Source of the DNA: Sphingobacteriaceae bacterium
GTDB lineage: Bacteria > Bacteroidota > Bacteroidia > UBA7662
Direction of reading: 5' to 3'
Assembly: GCA_013824115.1 (NCBI GenBank)
Contig: PNNG01000033.1
Span: 1-34,612, forward strand
DNA: 34,612 bases
Shown: one piece after another, positions 22,590-32,500 of the stretch
How the letters are laid out: every line of letters starts with the position of its first letter
Position numbering within the stretch: position 1 is the first letter of the stretch
Notes under the pieces: generated by a model
Seen by the model: only the letters and a program-made list of their open reading frames with translations
Database searches by the model: none
What the model was told of the DNA's origin: nothing
Program-made: the position numbers and the translations under genes

Positions 22590-22722
22590 TGAATAGAGAC
22601 CCGATACGGAACAGCACTCCTTATTGAAAAAAAACTCAAACAAAGATTTGAACTACAATTCTATCTCAAAAAACAAGATAATCACCCTGTTTCTCTATAT
22701 TAGCGGCAACTAGCTCATGGCT

Positions 22723-22926
22723 ATGAACAGGATCAAAAACGTACTCGAAGAAAAAAAGCTCACCCAAACTTGGTTGGCCGAAAAGCTCGGCAAAAGCTAC
22801 AATATGGTGAACAGCTATGTACAAAACCGTCAACAACCCAGGTTGGAAGTGCTGGTGCACATAGCCCAACTGCTCGATGTTGACGTAAAAGACCTGCTCG
22901 TATCTACCAAAACCAACGAACGCTAA
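22723..22926 (+). CDS. XRE-family helix-turn-helix regulator (probable controller of the R-M operon)
   Basis: A protein of about 67 residues, nearly all helix-turn-helix: IKNVLEEKKLTQTWLAEKLGKSYNMVNSYVQNRQQPRLEVLVHIAQLLDVDVKDLLV. The Q-x(4)-L-A-x-x-x-G-x-S-x(2)-x-V-N-x(8)-P pattern is diagnostic of XRE/Cro proteins. I start at the ATG at 22723, which gives the MNRIKN start common among relatives; an ATG two codons earlier (22717) is possible. It lies 14 bases before the Mod gene. Small XRE proteins before restriction genes usually act as controller proteins that delay the nuclease until methylation is in place. That is an inference here, since no operator was recognised. Confidence 0.88.
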   Translation: MNRIKNVLEEKKLTQTWLAEKLGKSYNMVNSYVQNRQQPRLEVLVHIAQLLDVDVKDLLVSTKTNER

Positions 22927-22940
22927 ACATACCGCTACGC

Positions 22941-24800
22941 ATGAATGCCGATAAACTCGACCTGCAATCGCCCGACTTTATAAACCAAAATTTTGAAAAG
23001 CTGGCCGCACTGTTTCCTAATTGTGTTACCGAAGCGGCCCATGGCAAAGCCATTGATTTTGATTTACTCAAACAAGAGCTCAGCCATGCCGTGGTAGATG
23101 GCACCAAAGAACGTTACCGCTTGGAGTGGCCGGGTAAAAAAGAAGCCATCGTTACCGCCAACCTACCCACCACCAAAACCCTGCGGCCGGTACGTGAAGA
23201 TTCGGTTGACTTTGACAATACCGAAAACATTTACATTGAAGGCGACAACCTCGAAGTGCTCAAATTGCTGCAAGAAAGCTATTTGGGCAAAATCAAAATG
23301 ATTTACATCGACCCGCCATACAATACAGGTAAAGACTTTGTTTACAAAGACAACTTTACCAAAGATGCGCAAGCAGAGCTCGTAACTAGTGGCCAAAAGG
23401 ACGAGTATAATCAGCGTTTGGTAGCCAACCCAGAAACAGCAGGGCGTTATCATTCAGATTGGCTAAGCTTGATGTATCCAAGGTTAAAATTGGCAAGAAC
23501 TCTTTTGAAAGAGGATGGTGTGATTTTTATTTCTATCGATGACAACGAAGTGCATAATCTTCGAAAAGTATGTGATGAAATTTTTGGGGAAACCAATTTT
23601 GTGTCTGAATTGATTTGGGAAAGGGCGTACTCCCCAAAAAACGATGCGAAATTTATTTCGAATAGCCATGATTACATTGTAATGTATTCAAAATCAATTG
23701 AAAATTTCAAAATAGGAAGGCTTGAAAGAACAGATACCGCTAACGCGAGGTATTCAAACCCAGATAATGATCCAAGAGGCGTTTGGAAATCGAGTGATAT
23801 TTCTGTAAAAACTTATAACGCAGAAAATGATTATCCGATTACAACGCCTTCAGGGCGTATTGTAGAGCCTCCAGCAGGACGCTGCTGGAGTCTCTCGAAA
23901 AAAGCTTTTTTCGAGAGACTCCAAGACAATCGAATCTGGTTTGGATCAGATGGTAACAGCGTTCCATCTATAAAAAGGTTTCTAACAGAACTAAAATTTG
24001 ATGGAATGGCCCCCACTTCTATTTTATTTTACAAAGAGGTAGGACATAGCCAAGAAGGTTCAAAAGAAGTTGTTACGCTTTTTGAGGGGAACGGACACTT
24101 TGACGGACCTAAGCCCGTAAGACTTTTAAATCGGATTATAACTCTTGCGAACACGGATAATGACAGTATTGTACTAGATTTCTTTTCCGGCTCAGCAACA
24201 ACTGCTCATGCTGCAATGCAGCTTAATGCAGAAAATGGCGGAAAAAGAAAATTCATCATGGTACAACTTCCGGAACCTACAGATAAAAATAGTGAAGCGT
24301 ACAAAGGGGGTCACAAAAATATTTGTGAAATAGGTAAAGAACGCATCCGTCGCGCTGCTAAAAAAATCAAAGCAGAAACAGGTGCAGATATCGATTATGG
24401 CTTCCGCGTATTCCGCTTGGCCGAAAGCAATATGCAGGAGGTGTATTACCGCCCCCAAGACTACAAACAAGAGGCCCTCGATTTATTTGCCGACAATGTA
24501 AAACCCGACCGCACGGCCGAAGATTTGCTGATCCAGGTTATGCTCGATTGGGGTTTGCCCCTATCGCTCAAAATAGAACACATGCAGGTAGCAGGCAAAG
24601 AAGTATTCAAAGTAGCCGGCAATTCGCTGTACGCCTGTTTTGATAAAGGCATCAACGAAGCCTTTGCCAAGGCCATTGCCCCCGAGCAGCCCTTGCGTAT
24701 TGTTTTCAGAGACAATGGTTTTGCCAACGACACAGCCAAAATCAATGTGAAACAATTGCTCAAGCAGTTGAGTCCCGAAACCGAGATGAAAGTAATTTAA
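22941..24800 (+). CDS. mod: Type III restriction-modification methyltransferase (Mod)
   Basis: A 619-residue beta-class N6-adenine methyltransferase. Motif IV is DPPYNTG at 124-130 and motif I, the SAM-binding DFFSGSATTAHA, is at 413-424; this order marks the beta class. Between them lies the target-recognition region (about 220-400), including the conserved PSGRIVEPPAGRCW and NRIWFGSDG segments. It methylates one strand of an asymmetric site and gives the Mod-Res complex its specificity. Hand counts of 60-base lines give 31/60 GC at 23161, 17/60 at 23641, 21/60 at 23761 and 32/60 at 24661, so the recognition region is much more AT-rich than both ends. A 38-base palindrome lies inside the gene. 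It ends one base before the GTG of the next gene. Confidence 0.95.
   Translation: MNADKLDLQSPDFINQNFEKLAALFPNCVTEAAHGKAIDFDLLKQELSHAVVDGTKERYRLEWPGKKEAIVTANLPTTKTLRPVREDSVDFDNTENIYIEGDNLEVLKLLQESYLGKIKMIYIDPPYNTGKDFVYKDNFTKDAQAELVTSGQKDEYNQRLVANPETAGRYHSDWLSLMYPRLKLARTLLKEDGVIFISIDDNEVHNLRKVCDEIFGETNFVSELIWERAYSPKNDAKFISNSHDYIVMYSKSIENFKIGRLERTDTANARYSNPDNDPRGVWKSSDISVKTYNAENDYPITTPSGRIVEPPAGRCWSLSKKAFFERLQDNRIWFGSDGNSVPSIKRFLTELKFDGMAPTSILFYKEVGHSQEGSKEVVTLFEGNGHFDGPKPVRLLNRIITLANTDNDSIVLDFFSGSATTAHAAMQLNAENGGKRKFIMVQLPEPTDKNSEAYKGGHKNICEIGKERIRRAAKKIKAETGADIDYGFRVFRLAESNMQEVYYRPQDYKQEALDLFADNVKPDRTAEDLLIQVMLDWGLPLSLKIEHMQVAGKEVFKVAGNSLYACFDKGINEAFAKAIAPEQPLRIVFRDNGFANDTAKINVKQLLKQLSPETEMKVI
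23844..23923. repeat. Three consecutive hairpins including a perfect 38-base palindrome inside mod
   Basis: Hairpin 1: ACGCC (23844-23848) with GGCGT (23854-23858). Hairpin 2: CTCCAGCAG (23869-23877) with CTGCTGGAG (23882-23890), loop GACG. Hairpin 3: a perfect inverted repeat of 38 bases at 23886-23923 with no spacer, centred between 23904 and 23905 on AAAAAAGCTTTTTT. Hairpins 2 and 3 overlap by five bases (TGGAG), so they are alternatives. The translation here, around residues 301-328, is that of an ordinary type III Mod with no extra residues. Confidence 0.9.
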
Positions 24801-24801
24801 A

Positions 24802-26421
24802 GTGGCCCTACCCATCAACATAGAACAACTGGTGCACGGTAATACCGTGGAATGGGAGCGCCTTGAATTTAAAAAAGGATGGAATCCCGAAGATGTGCTG
24901 CACTCTATGTGCGCCTTTGCCAACGACCTGCAAAATTGGGGTGGGGGCTACATCATCATTGGCGTTGCCGAAGAAAATGGCCAGCCTATTTTACCACCTC
25001 AAGGGCTACAGGCCAATCAGCTCGATAGCATTCAAAAAAAGGTAGTGGAACTCGGGAATAAAATTTCGCCTACTTATTTCCCAGTCATACAGCCCTACAC
25101 CTTACACAATAAGCAAATTTTAGTCTTGTGGTGTCCGGCTGGCGACAACAGGGTGTATACAGCGCCCGACACCCTAGGAGCGGGTGCCATCAATCGTTCA
25201 CCCTATGTGCGCATAGGTTCCAATTCGGTAATTGCCCGTGGTGAAACACTTAGAAAACTTCAAGATCTCACCGCGCGTATACCTTTCGATGACCGGGTGA
25301 ATAATCGCGCTAAGCTTGCTGATTTAAGTCTTGGACTTATTCAAGCCCATCTGCAAGAAATTAAAAGCGACTTGTTTGAAGAAAGCCGCAGCATGTCGTT
25401 CGAAGACCTTTGTCGCACCATGCATTTAGCCAAAGGCCCTGATGAAGACATTCGACCAGTAAATGCTGGCCTCTTGTTCTTTTCAGAGTTGCCGCACGAT
25501 TTTTTCGAGCGTTGCTGGATTGAAGTGGTATGGCACCAAGACCTGAGTGGCAGTAAATTCAGAGAAACCGTTTTCAAAGGCCCGCTGCATAAACAGCTAA
25601 GAGATACCCTATCGTTTTTTCAAACCAACATCATCAGCGAACAAATCATTAAACTGGAAGATGCGGCTGCTGCAAAGCGCTTTTTCAATTTCCCATTTGC
25701 TGCCCTCGAAGAAGCTTTATCTAATGCTGTTTACCACAAAAGTTACGAATTGGGAGCTCCTATTGAAGTGCAAATTTGGCCTGATAAGATTGAGATACTC
25801 AGTTATCCTGGCCCTATGCCACCGGTGAATGCCCAAATTCTGAAATCAAACAGAAGAATTGTAGCACGCGAGTACCGCAATAGGCGTATAGGCGATTTCC
25901 TCAAAGAGCTTCGCCTTACAGAAGGGCGCGGTACCGGTTTTCCAACCATTTACAAATCCATGGCCGATAATGGATCGCCTGATCCCATTTTTGATACAAA
26001 TGCCGAATGCACCTACTTTCTTGTGACTTTACCCATACATGAAGACGCGAGTATCGGAGCTGGTATCGGAGATTTTCCGCTGTTATTCAGCAACTTATCT
26101 GACTTGCAGGCATTCAGTAACGGAGCTAGTAACGGAGCTAGTAACGGCGTCGGAATGCCCGCCATCGACCTAATCAATCAAAGCTTACATGAACGCGTGG
26201 TTGAAATGCTTACGCTCCTGCTTAAGAAACGCGATAGAAGTTCCCTATTTGAAACCATGAAGTTGAGCAATCAGAGTAAAAACCGAGCTAAGTACCTCGA
26301 TCCATTGTTAGAGCTCGGTTGGGTAAGTATGTCTCATCCAAATGAAAAAACCCATCCATTGCAAACCTACCTTATCACCGATGCCGGTAAACGCATTTTA
26401 AACCTGGTAAATCAGTCATGA
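24802..26421 (+). CDS. AlbA_2/Schlafen-type protein with HATPase domain
   Basis: A 539-residue protein starting at GTG (24802), one base after the Mod stop. The N-terminal AlbA_2 domain has LEFKKG (21-26), HSMCAFAND (34-42) and GGGYIIIGV (47-55). A GHKL-type ATPase half follows: FAALEEALSNAVYH (299-312, with Glu303 and Asn308 as the N-box) and EGRGTGFPTI (374-383, glycine-rich box). The C-terminal part (about 460-535) looks like a winged helix. A 12-base tandem repeat at 26116-26151 encodes a flexible SNGA linker. AlbA_2 proteins are usually called transcriptional regulators or nucleic-acid sensors; some relatives are Schlafen-like RNases. Its place between mod and res, with translational overlap to res, indicates that it works with the restriction complex. 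Confidence 0.85.
   Translation: MALPINIEQLVHGNTVEWERLEFKKGWNPEDVLHSMCAFANDLQNWGGGYIIIGVAEENGQPILPPQGLQANQLDSIQKKVVELGNKISPTYFPVIQPYTLHNKQILVLWCPAGDNRVYTAPDTLGAGAINRSPYVRIGSNSVIARGETLRKLQDLTARIPFDDRVNNRAKLADLSLGLIQAHLQEIKSDLFEESRSMSFEDLCRTMHLAKGPDEDIRPVNAGLLFFSELPHDFFERCWIEVVWHQDLSGSKFRETVFKGPLHKQLRDTLSFFQTNIISEQIIKLEDAAAAKRFFNFPFAALEEALSNAVYHKSYELGAPIEVQIWPDKIEILSYPGPMPPVNAQILKSNRRIVAREYRNRRIGDFLKELRLTEGRGTGFPTIYKSMADNGSPDPIFDTNAECTYFLVTLPIHEDASIGAGIGDFPLLFSNLSDLQAFSNGASNGASNGVGMPAIDLINQSLHERVVEMLTLLLKKRDRSSLFETMKLSNQSKNRAKYLDPLLELGWVSMSHPNEKTHPLQTYLITDAGKRILNLVNQS
26116..26151 (+). repeat. In-frame 12-base tandem repeat
   Basis: AGTAACGGAGCT occurs twice exactly (26116-26127 and 26128-26139) and a third, altered copy follows (26140-26151, ending GCGTC). 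The repeat encodes Ser-Asn-Gly-Ala units between the ATPase part and the C-terminal winged helix. Changes in copy number would stay in frame and only lengthen the linker. Confidence 0.85.
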
Positions 26422-29400
26422 AGCTTCAATTCAAAGAACAAGACTTTCAGATACAGGCAGTAAAAGCCGTGGTCGACTGCTTTCAAGGTCAACTCATCAA
26501 AACCAACCGTTTTACGCTGGAGCGCAGCAAAGAGCTCTTGCGCAAAGCCAAACAATCGGCTGTTGGTGGCATTCAGGCTGTGGCCTTTGAAACAGAGGTA
26601 ATGGAAGAAATCGGCTACAGAAATAGTCCTATTTTGCTCACTGAAAGTCAAATTCTAGGTAATATCCAAAGAGTACAAGAACGAAACGATTTACATCAAA
26701 GTCAGCAAATCGAAAGACCTTCGGGTGTTCGTCTGGGTTACAACCTCACCATTGACATGGAAACGGGTACAGGTAAAACCTATACTTACATTCGAACCAT
26801 GTACGAGTTGAACAAGCAATACGGCTGGAGCAAGTTTATTGTCATAGTGCCCAGCATTGCCATCAGAGAAGGTGTTTATAAGTCGTTTCAAGTCACCCAA
26901 GACCACTTTCAAGAGCTGTACGGCCATAAAATAAACCCATTCATTTACAATTCGGGCCGGCCGCAAGACATTGAAAACTTTGCATCCGACAATCGCATTA
27001 GTGTAATGATAATCAATTCGCAAGCCTTTGCTGCGAGCGGAGCCGATGCCAGAAGGATTTACCAAGAGCTCGACCAATTTGGAACCCGCAAGCCAATCGA
27101 CATCATCGCGCAAACCAATCCCATCCTCATCATCGACGAACCCCAGTCGGTAGATGGCGAACGGACGTTAAAAAGTATGCAGGATTTTAAGCCCTTGTTT
27201 ACTTTACGCTATTCTGCCACGCACAAAGTTGACTACAACAAAATTTTCAGGCTCGATGCCTTGGATGCCTACAACAAGCGCTTGGTAAAAAAAATACAGG
27301 TTAAAGGTATCAACCTCAAGGGTTCCACCGGCACAACCGGCTATTTGTACTTAGAGCAAATCAGTTTAAGTACTACCAAGCCTCCCTTTGCAGTGATGGA
27401 ATTTGAAAAGCGCAGCGGTGGCGTCATCAAAAAAGTGCGGCAAAAGCTCTCAGAAGGAGCCAACTTGCATGAACTGTCGGGTGGTATACCTGCTTACCAC
27501 AACCACACTATTACCGAAATAAATGGCTACCATAACAAGGTAGTTATTGGCGGCATGGAGATTTTTCCCGGCGACATCCTGAACGACCGTGATGAACTTG
27601 CATTCAGGCGGGTTCAAATCAGGGAAACGATCTTGTCGCACTTACAAAAAGAAAAGCAACTGTTCCAACGAGGCATCAAAGTGCTTTCTCTATTTTTCAT
27701 CGATTCGGTAGAAAAATACCGCGTATACGATGAAAATGGAGAAGAAGAGCTGGGGGAATATGCGCAAATTTTTGAAGAGGAATACAACAAGGTGCGAAGT
27801 GAGTTTTTGGATTTATTTCAACAGGAATACAACGACTTTCTGCGCTTTTCGGACCCAAGCAATGTGCACAAAGGCTATATGCCAACGAATTATTTCGAAT
27901 ACTTAGAACGCGACGACCCGCATCGGGTGCACCAGGGTTATTTCTCTATCGACAAAAAAGGCAAATCTATCAACCCGAGCACGAAACGAGGTTCTGAAGA
28001 ATCGGACGACATATCGGCTTATGACCTCATCATGAAAGACAAAGAGCGTTTGTTGAGTTTTGAGGAACCAACGCGCTTCATTTTTTCGCACTCGGCCCTG
28101 AAAGAAGGTTGGGACAATCCCAATGTATTCCAAATATGTGCCTTAAAAAATGCAGAAACGGGTAGCCAAACACGTCGGAGGCAAGAGGTTGGTAGAGGCA
28201 TGCGCCTTTGCGTAAACAAAAACGGAACCCGGCTCGATTATGACATGGTAGGCGAGCAAGTGCATGAAATCAACAAACTAACGGTGATTGCCTCAGAGAG
28301 CTATGAAGTTTTTGCCAAGGAACTACAAACTGAAATTGCATCTACACTCAAAGACAGACCACAAAAAGCTGCTGTTTCCTTCTTCCTGGGTAAAGTGCTC
28401 ACCAATGAAGCAGGAGAAGAAATGCGCCTTACCAAAGAAGACGCGGAACTACTGAACAAGTTCCTTTATAAGCACGACATTATCGACGAATTCGATGGCT
28501 TGATGGTAAGTGAGCCCATTGTAACCTATCAAATTCAGGTTCCTGAAAAGTTCAAAGCTTTCCAGCCCGCCATATGCGACCTGCTGAAAACTATTTACAC
28601 CGGGGAAACATTTAAGCCTGAAGATGAACGGCAAACCATTGTTCTGAATACCAATAAGAACTTTTCTAAAAAAGAATTCCAGGCTTTGTGGGAGAAAATC
28701 AATTTGAAAACCATTTATGAGGTCAATTTTGATTCTGAGAAACTCATCAGCGACAGCATTGCTCGAGTTAATGCGCAATTGAATGTTGGTGATCGCATTT
28801 ATGAAGTGAAAACAGGTGAGTTGCAAGACGGCACCAAAGAAGAGATGCAAGAAGGCAGCTTGATGCGCCAAACTGCCGCTCAAAACCTAAAGCTCAAAAC
28901 CGATGTTGCCACCCACGCAGTCTATGATTTGATAGGTGAAATTGAAGCACTTACCCAACTAACAAGAAGTAGTATTGTGGCTATCTTGAAGAAAATTAAC
29001 CCACAAAAATTCGCGCTGCTTCGTAAAAACCCAGAAGAGTTCATTGCCAAATGCAGTAAGTTGATTAATGAAGTCAAAGCCAGTTTAATCATCAACAACA
29101 TCGTCTATCACAAAACAAGCGAGTTACACGATGCCAAAACGGTGTTCACCAATGATAAATACGCCCTTCGGAACTCTGAGTTACTCAAAAAACACATTTA
29201 CGACTTTTTGTCTACCGACTCGAAAATCGAATCTGAATTTGCAAAAGCATTGGAAAACAGTACAGAAGTAGTGGTATATGCCAAACTGCCCAAAAGTTTC
29301 TTCGTATCCACACCTATTGCAAACTATAGTCCCGACTGGGCCATTGTGTTTGATTCAGAAAAAGTAAAGCACATCTATTTTGTAACCGAAACCAAGGGTT

Positions 29401-29546
29401 CTGAGTCTGATTTAGAATTAAGGGAAATAGAGCGCCTCAAAATACATTGTGCCAGTGAGCATTTTAAGGCCATTAGTGGCAACGATGTTCGCTTCGATGT
29501 GGTCAGTAGCTACGAAAGACTGATGGAGGTGGTTCAATTAAAATAG
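26418..29546 (+). CDS. res: Type III restriction endonuclease subunit (Res)
   Basis: A 1042-residue subunit of full normal length. The helicase part has Walker A METGTGKT (114-121), the DEAH-box variant DEPQ (240-243) and a late motif VI, QTRRRQEVGRGMRL. The C-terminal nuclease has the PD-(D/E)XK site: SPDW with Asp973, then VTETKGS with Glu991 and Lys993. With Mod it makes the ATP-driven type III enzyme that cuts after two inversely oriented unmodified sites collide. The ATG overlaps the stop of the AlbA_2 gene by four bases (ATGA). All catalytic motifs are intact, so the enzyme should be active unless Mod is changed. Confidence 0.95.
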   Translation: MKLQFKEQDFQIQAVKAVVDCFQGQLIKTNRFTLERSKELLRKAKQSAVGGIQAVAFETEVMEEIGYRNSPILLTESQILGNIQRVQERNDLHQSQQIERPSGVRLGYNLTIDMETGTGKTYTYIRTMYELNKQYGWSKFIVIVPSIAIREGVYKSFQVTQDHFQELYGHKINPFIYNSGRPQDIENFASDNRISVMIINSQAFAASGADARRIYQELDQFGTRKPIDIIAQTNPILIIDEPQSVDGERTLKSMQDFKPLFTLRYSATHKVDYNKIFRLDALDAYNKRLVKKIQVKGINLKGSTGTTGYLYLEQISLSTTKPPFAVMEFEKRSGGVIKKVRQKLSEGANLHELSGGIPAYHNHTITEINGYHNKVVIGGMEIFPGDILNDRDELAFRRVQIRETILSHLQKEKQLFQRGIKVLSLFFIDSVEKYRVYDENGEEELGEYAQIFEEEYNKVRSEFLDLFQQEYNDFLRFSDPSNVHKGYMPTNYFEYLERDDPHRVHQGYFSIDKKGKSINPSTKRGSEESDDISAYDLIMKDKERLLSFEEPTRFIFSHSALKEGWDNPNVFQICALKNAETGSQTRRRQEVGRGMRLCVNKNGTRLDYDMVGEQVHEINKLTVIASESYEVFAKELQTEIASTLKDRPQKAAVSFFLGKVLTNEAGEEMRLTKEDAELLNKFLYKHDIIDEFDGLMVSEPIVTYQIQVPEKFKAFQPAICDLLKTIYTGETFKPEDERQTIVLNTNKNFSKKEFQALWEKINLKTIYEVNFDSEKLISDSIARVNAQLNVGDRIYEVKTGELQDGTKEEMQEGSLMRQTAAQNLKLKTDVATHAVYDLIGEIEALTQLTRSSIVAILKKINPQKFALLRKNPEEFIAKCSKLINEVKASLIINNIVYHKTSELHDAKTVFTNDKYALRNSELLKKHIYDFLSTDSKIESEFAKALENSTEVVVYAKLPKSFFVSTPIANYSPDWAIVFDSEKVKHIYFVTETKGSESDLELREIERLKIHCASEHFKAISGNDVRFDVVSSYERLMEVVQLK

Positions 29547-29550
29547 CGTC

Positions 29551-32500
29551 ATGGAATTGATCGATAATGTAAATACCAAGCTTGCTGACGATTTAAAGCA
29601 AAGCATACAAAAAGGGAGCAAGCTCAGCATTGCTGCATCGGCATTTTCCATTTACGCTTTTGAAGCCCTCCGAAAAGAATTAGCCAAGATAGATGAGCTC
29701 CGGTTTGTATTCACAAGTCCAACTTTCATTGCTGAAAATCTTAAAAAAGAAGTTCCACGCTTTTTCATCCCACACCTATTCAAAGAAGCACAATTGTGTG
29801 GAGGGGAATTTGAACTGCGCTTAAAAAATCAACTCAATCAACGGGCCATAGCCAAGGAGTGCTCCAAATGGGTTAAGGAGAAAGTGGTTTTTAAATCAAA
29901 CAAACACCTTGACCGACCATTAAATGGTTTGATTCATGTTCACAACCAAACGAACGACGAACATGCATATGCCAATGTGAGCAGCTTTACCACTGCCGAT
30001 TTAGGTTTAACACACAAGCAAGGTTTTCCCACCTTGATACAAAAAACAAATTTTCCCAACAGCAAAGCCTATCTCGATTGGTTTAATCAAGTATGGGAAA
30101 ACCAAAATGACCTTGAAGAAGTAACACAAAAAGTACAAGCCTATTTTGAAAGTGCATTTAAGGAAAATGCCCCTGAATTCATTTATTTTATTACGCTATA
30201 CAATATTTTCAATGACTTTTTGGATGATCTATCCCTAGACAATTTACCCAATGACCAAATAGGCTTCAAAGAATCGGTAGTCTGGGGCAAACTTTTCAAC
30301 TTTCAAAAAGATGCGGTCATTGGAGCAATTAATAAGCTCGAAAAGTACAAAGGTTGCATTCTTGCCGATAGTGTTGGATTAGGCAAAACCTTTACGGCTT
30401 TGGGCATCATCAAGTACTATGAGATGCGCAACAAGGACGTCTTGGTGCTATGTCCTAAAAAGTTAGAAGCGAACTGGAATGCATATCGATACAACGACAA
30501 GAACAACATTCTAGCTGCCGATAGACTGCGTTATGATGTGCTCTTCCACACTGATTTGAGTCGTGAACATGGCGTAAGTAATGGCAGGAATCTGGAGCAT
30601 GTGAATTGGGGGAATTATGGGCTGATAGTAATCGACGAGTCGCACAACTTTAGGAACAATAATCCCTATGCCGACCGTGAAAACCGCTACCAAAAATTGC
30701 TTCGAAAGGTTGTTCGCGAAGGCATAGAGACTAAAGTACTCATGTTGTCGGCTACCCCTGTCAATAACCGTTTTAATGATTTAAAAAACCAGTTGGCGCT
30801 GGCCTATGAAGGTGATCCTGAAAAAATTGACGCCAAACTTGATACCAAAAGCGGTATAGATCAGATTTTCAGAAAGGCGCAATTGGCTTTTAACGCTTGG
30901 AGCAAATTCGACAACGAGGAGCGCACAACAGAACGGCTTTTAGAGATGCTTGATTTCGACTTTTTCGAAATGTTGGATTCATTAACCATTGCCAGATCGA
31001 GAAAACACATTACCACTTATTACGACACAAGCTCTATAGGAAAATTTCCTAATAGGAATAAGCCAGTTTCTATTCAGAGTACATTAACCGAATTAGGCGA
31101 AGTCAATTACGAAGACATTGCTGAAAAGTTAACTCTCCTGAACTTAGCTGTTTATACGCCACTTAATTACATTTTGCCCAGTAAAATTGAGTTTTATAAG
31201 CAATTGTATGAAAAGGATGTGCGATCGGGTGCAGCAAAACTTTCGCAAATAGACCGAGATAATAGCCTGCGGATTTTAATGCGAATTAACTTCCTCAAAC
31301 GGCTCGAGAGTTCAGTTGATTCGTTCAGAATAACCCTCGAAGGAATCATTCTGCAAATTGAAAGTGTCATTAAATCCATTGAAATTGGAAATGAAAGCGA
31401 CTATGACGGCATTCAAGCGCGCTTCGAAGATGAAGAATTTGACTGGGAAGCTGATTGGGGTGACGAAGAACAGCTCATTGGCAAAAAAGTAAAAGTTCAC
31501 ATAGCCGATTTAGACACGCGTAGGTGGCTCGAAGACTTGCGTGAGGATTTACATGTTTTAAATGGCCTTTGGAATCAAGTTGTAGATATCAGGGGACATA
31601 GAGATTTCAAACTGCAGCAACTCTACTCCTTGCTTGAAAACAAAGTGGAAACTCCTTTTAATGCTGGCAATAAAAAAGTAATCGTTTTTACTGCCTTTGC
31701 AGATACCGCGAATTACCTATTCGAGCAATTAGCCCCGGCTCTAAAAGAGAAATTCAGTATTAACACAGCAATTATCACCGGATCACGAAAGCATAGTACC
31801 TCGAAGGCCATACCGTCAGATTTGAACATGCTGCTGAGTTGTTTTTCACCACGTTCCAAAGAAAAAGACCTTTTGTATCCCAATGTTACAGATTCCATAG
31901 ACATCCTTATTGCTACCGATTGTATATCGGAAGGCCAGAACCTGCAGGATTGCGATTACCTAATCAACTATGACATCCATTGGAACCCTGTTAGAATTAT
32001 TCAACGATTCGGACGAATTGATCGCATTGGTTCGAAAAACGAAAACATCACCTTGGTCAACTTTTGGCCCGATATTACTTTAGATGCCTACATCAACTTA
32101 AAGCAACGGGTTGAAAATAGAATGCTCATCAGCAATATGGCTAGTACAGGTGATGACAATTTGCTCAACCTGGCGGAAAAGGATTTGGACTACCGCAAAG
32201 TTCAGCTGCAGCGTTTACAAGATGAAGTAATTGATTTGGAAGACCTCAGAGAGGGCGTAAGTATTACCGACTTGGGATTGAATGATTTTCGCATTGATCT
32301 CAGCAATTACATCAAATCTTTTGGCTCTTTATCCAACATACCCGAAGGACTGCATGCAGTAGCCAAGTCGACGGCTAACTTTCCACCAGGGGTGATTTTC
32401 GTGCTCAAAAACGTTAATTCAAGCGTAAACATTGATAAGATAAACAGATTGCACCCATTTTACTTGGCATACATTCAAGAAAATGGGTCAATGTACTTCA

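Noticed and set aside
23886..23923. The mod palindrome as an inserted palindromic element
   Set aside because: The protein has no extra residues here compared with the usual Mod pattern, so an insertion is unlikely.
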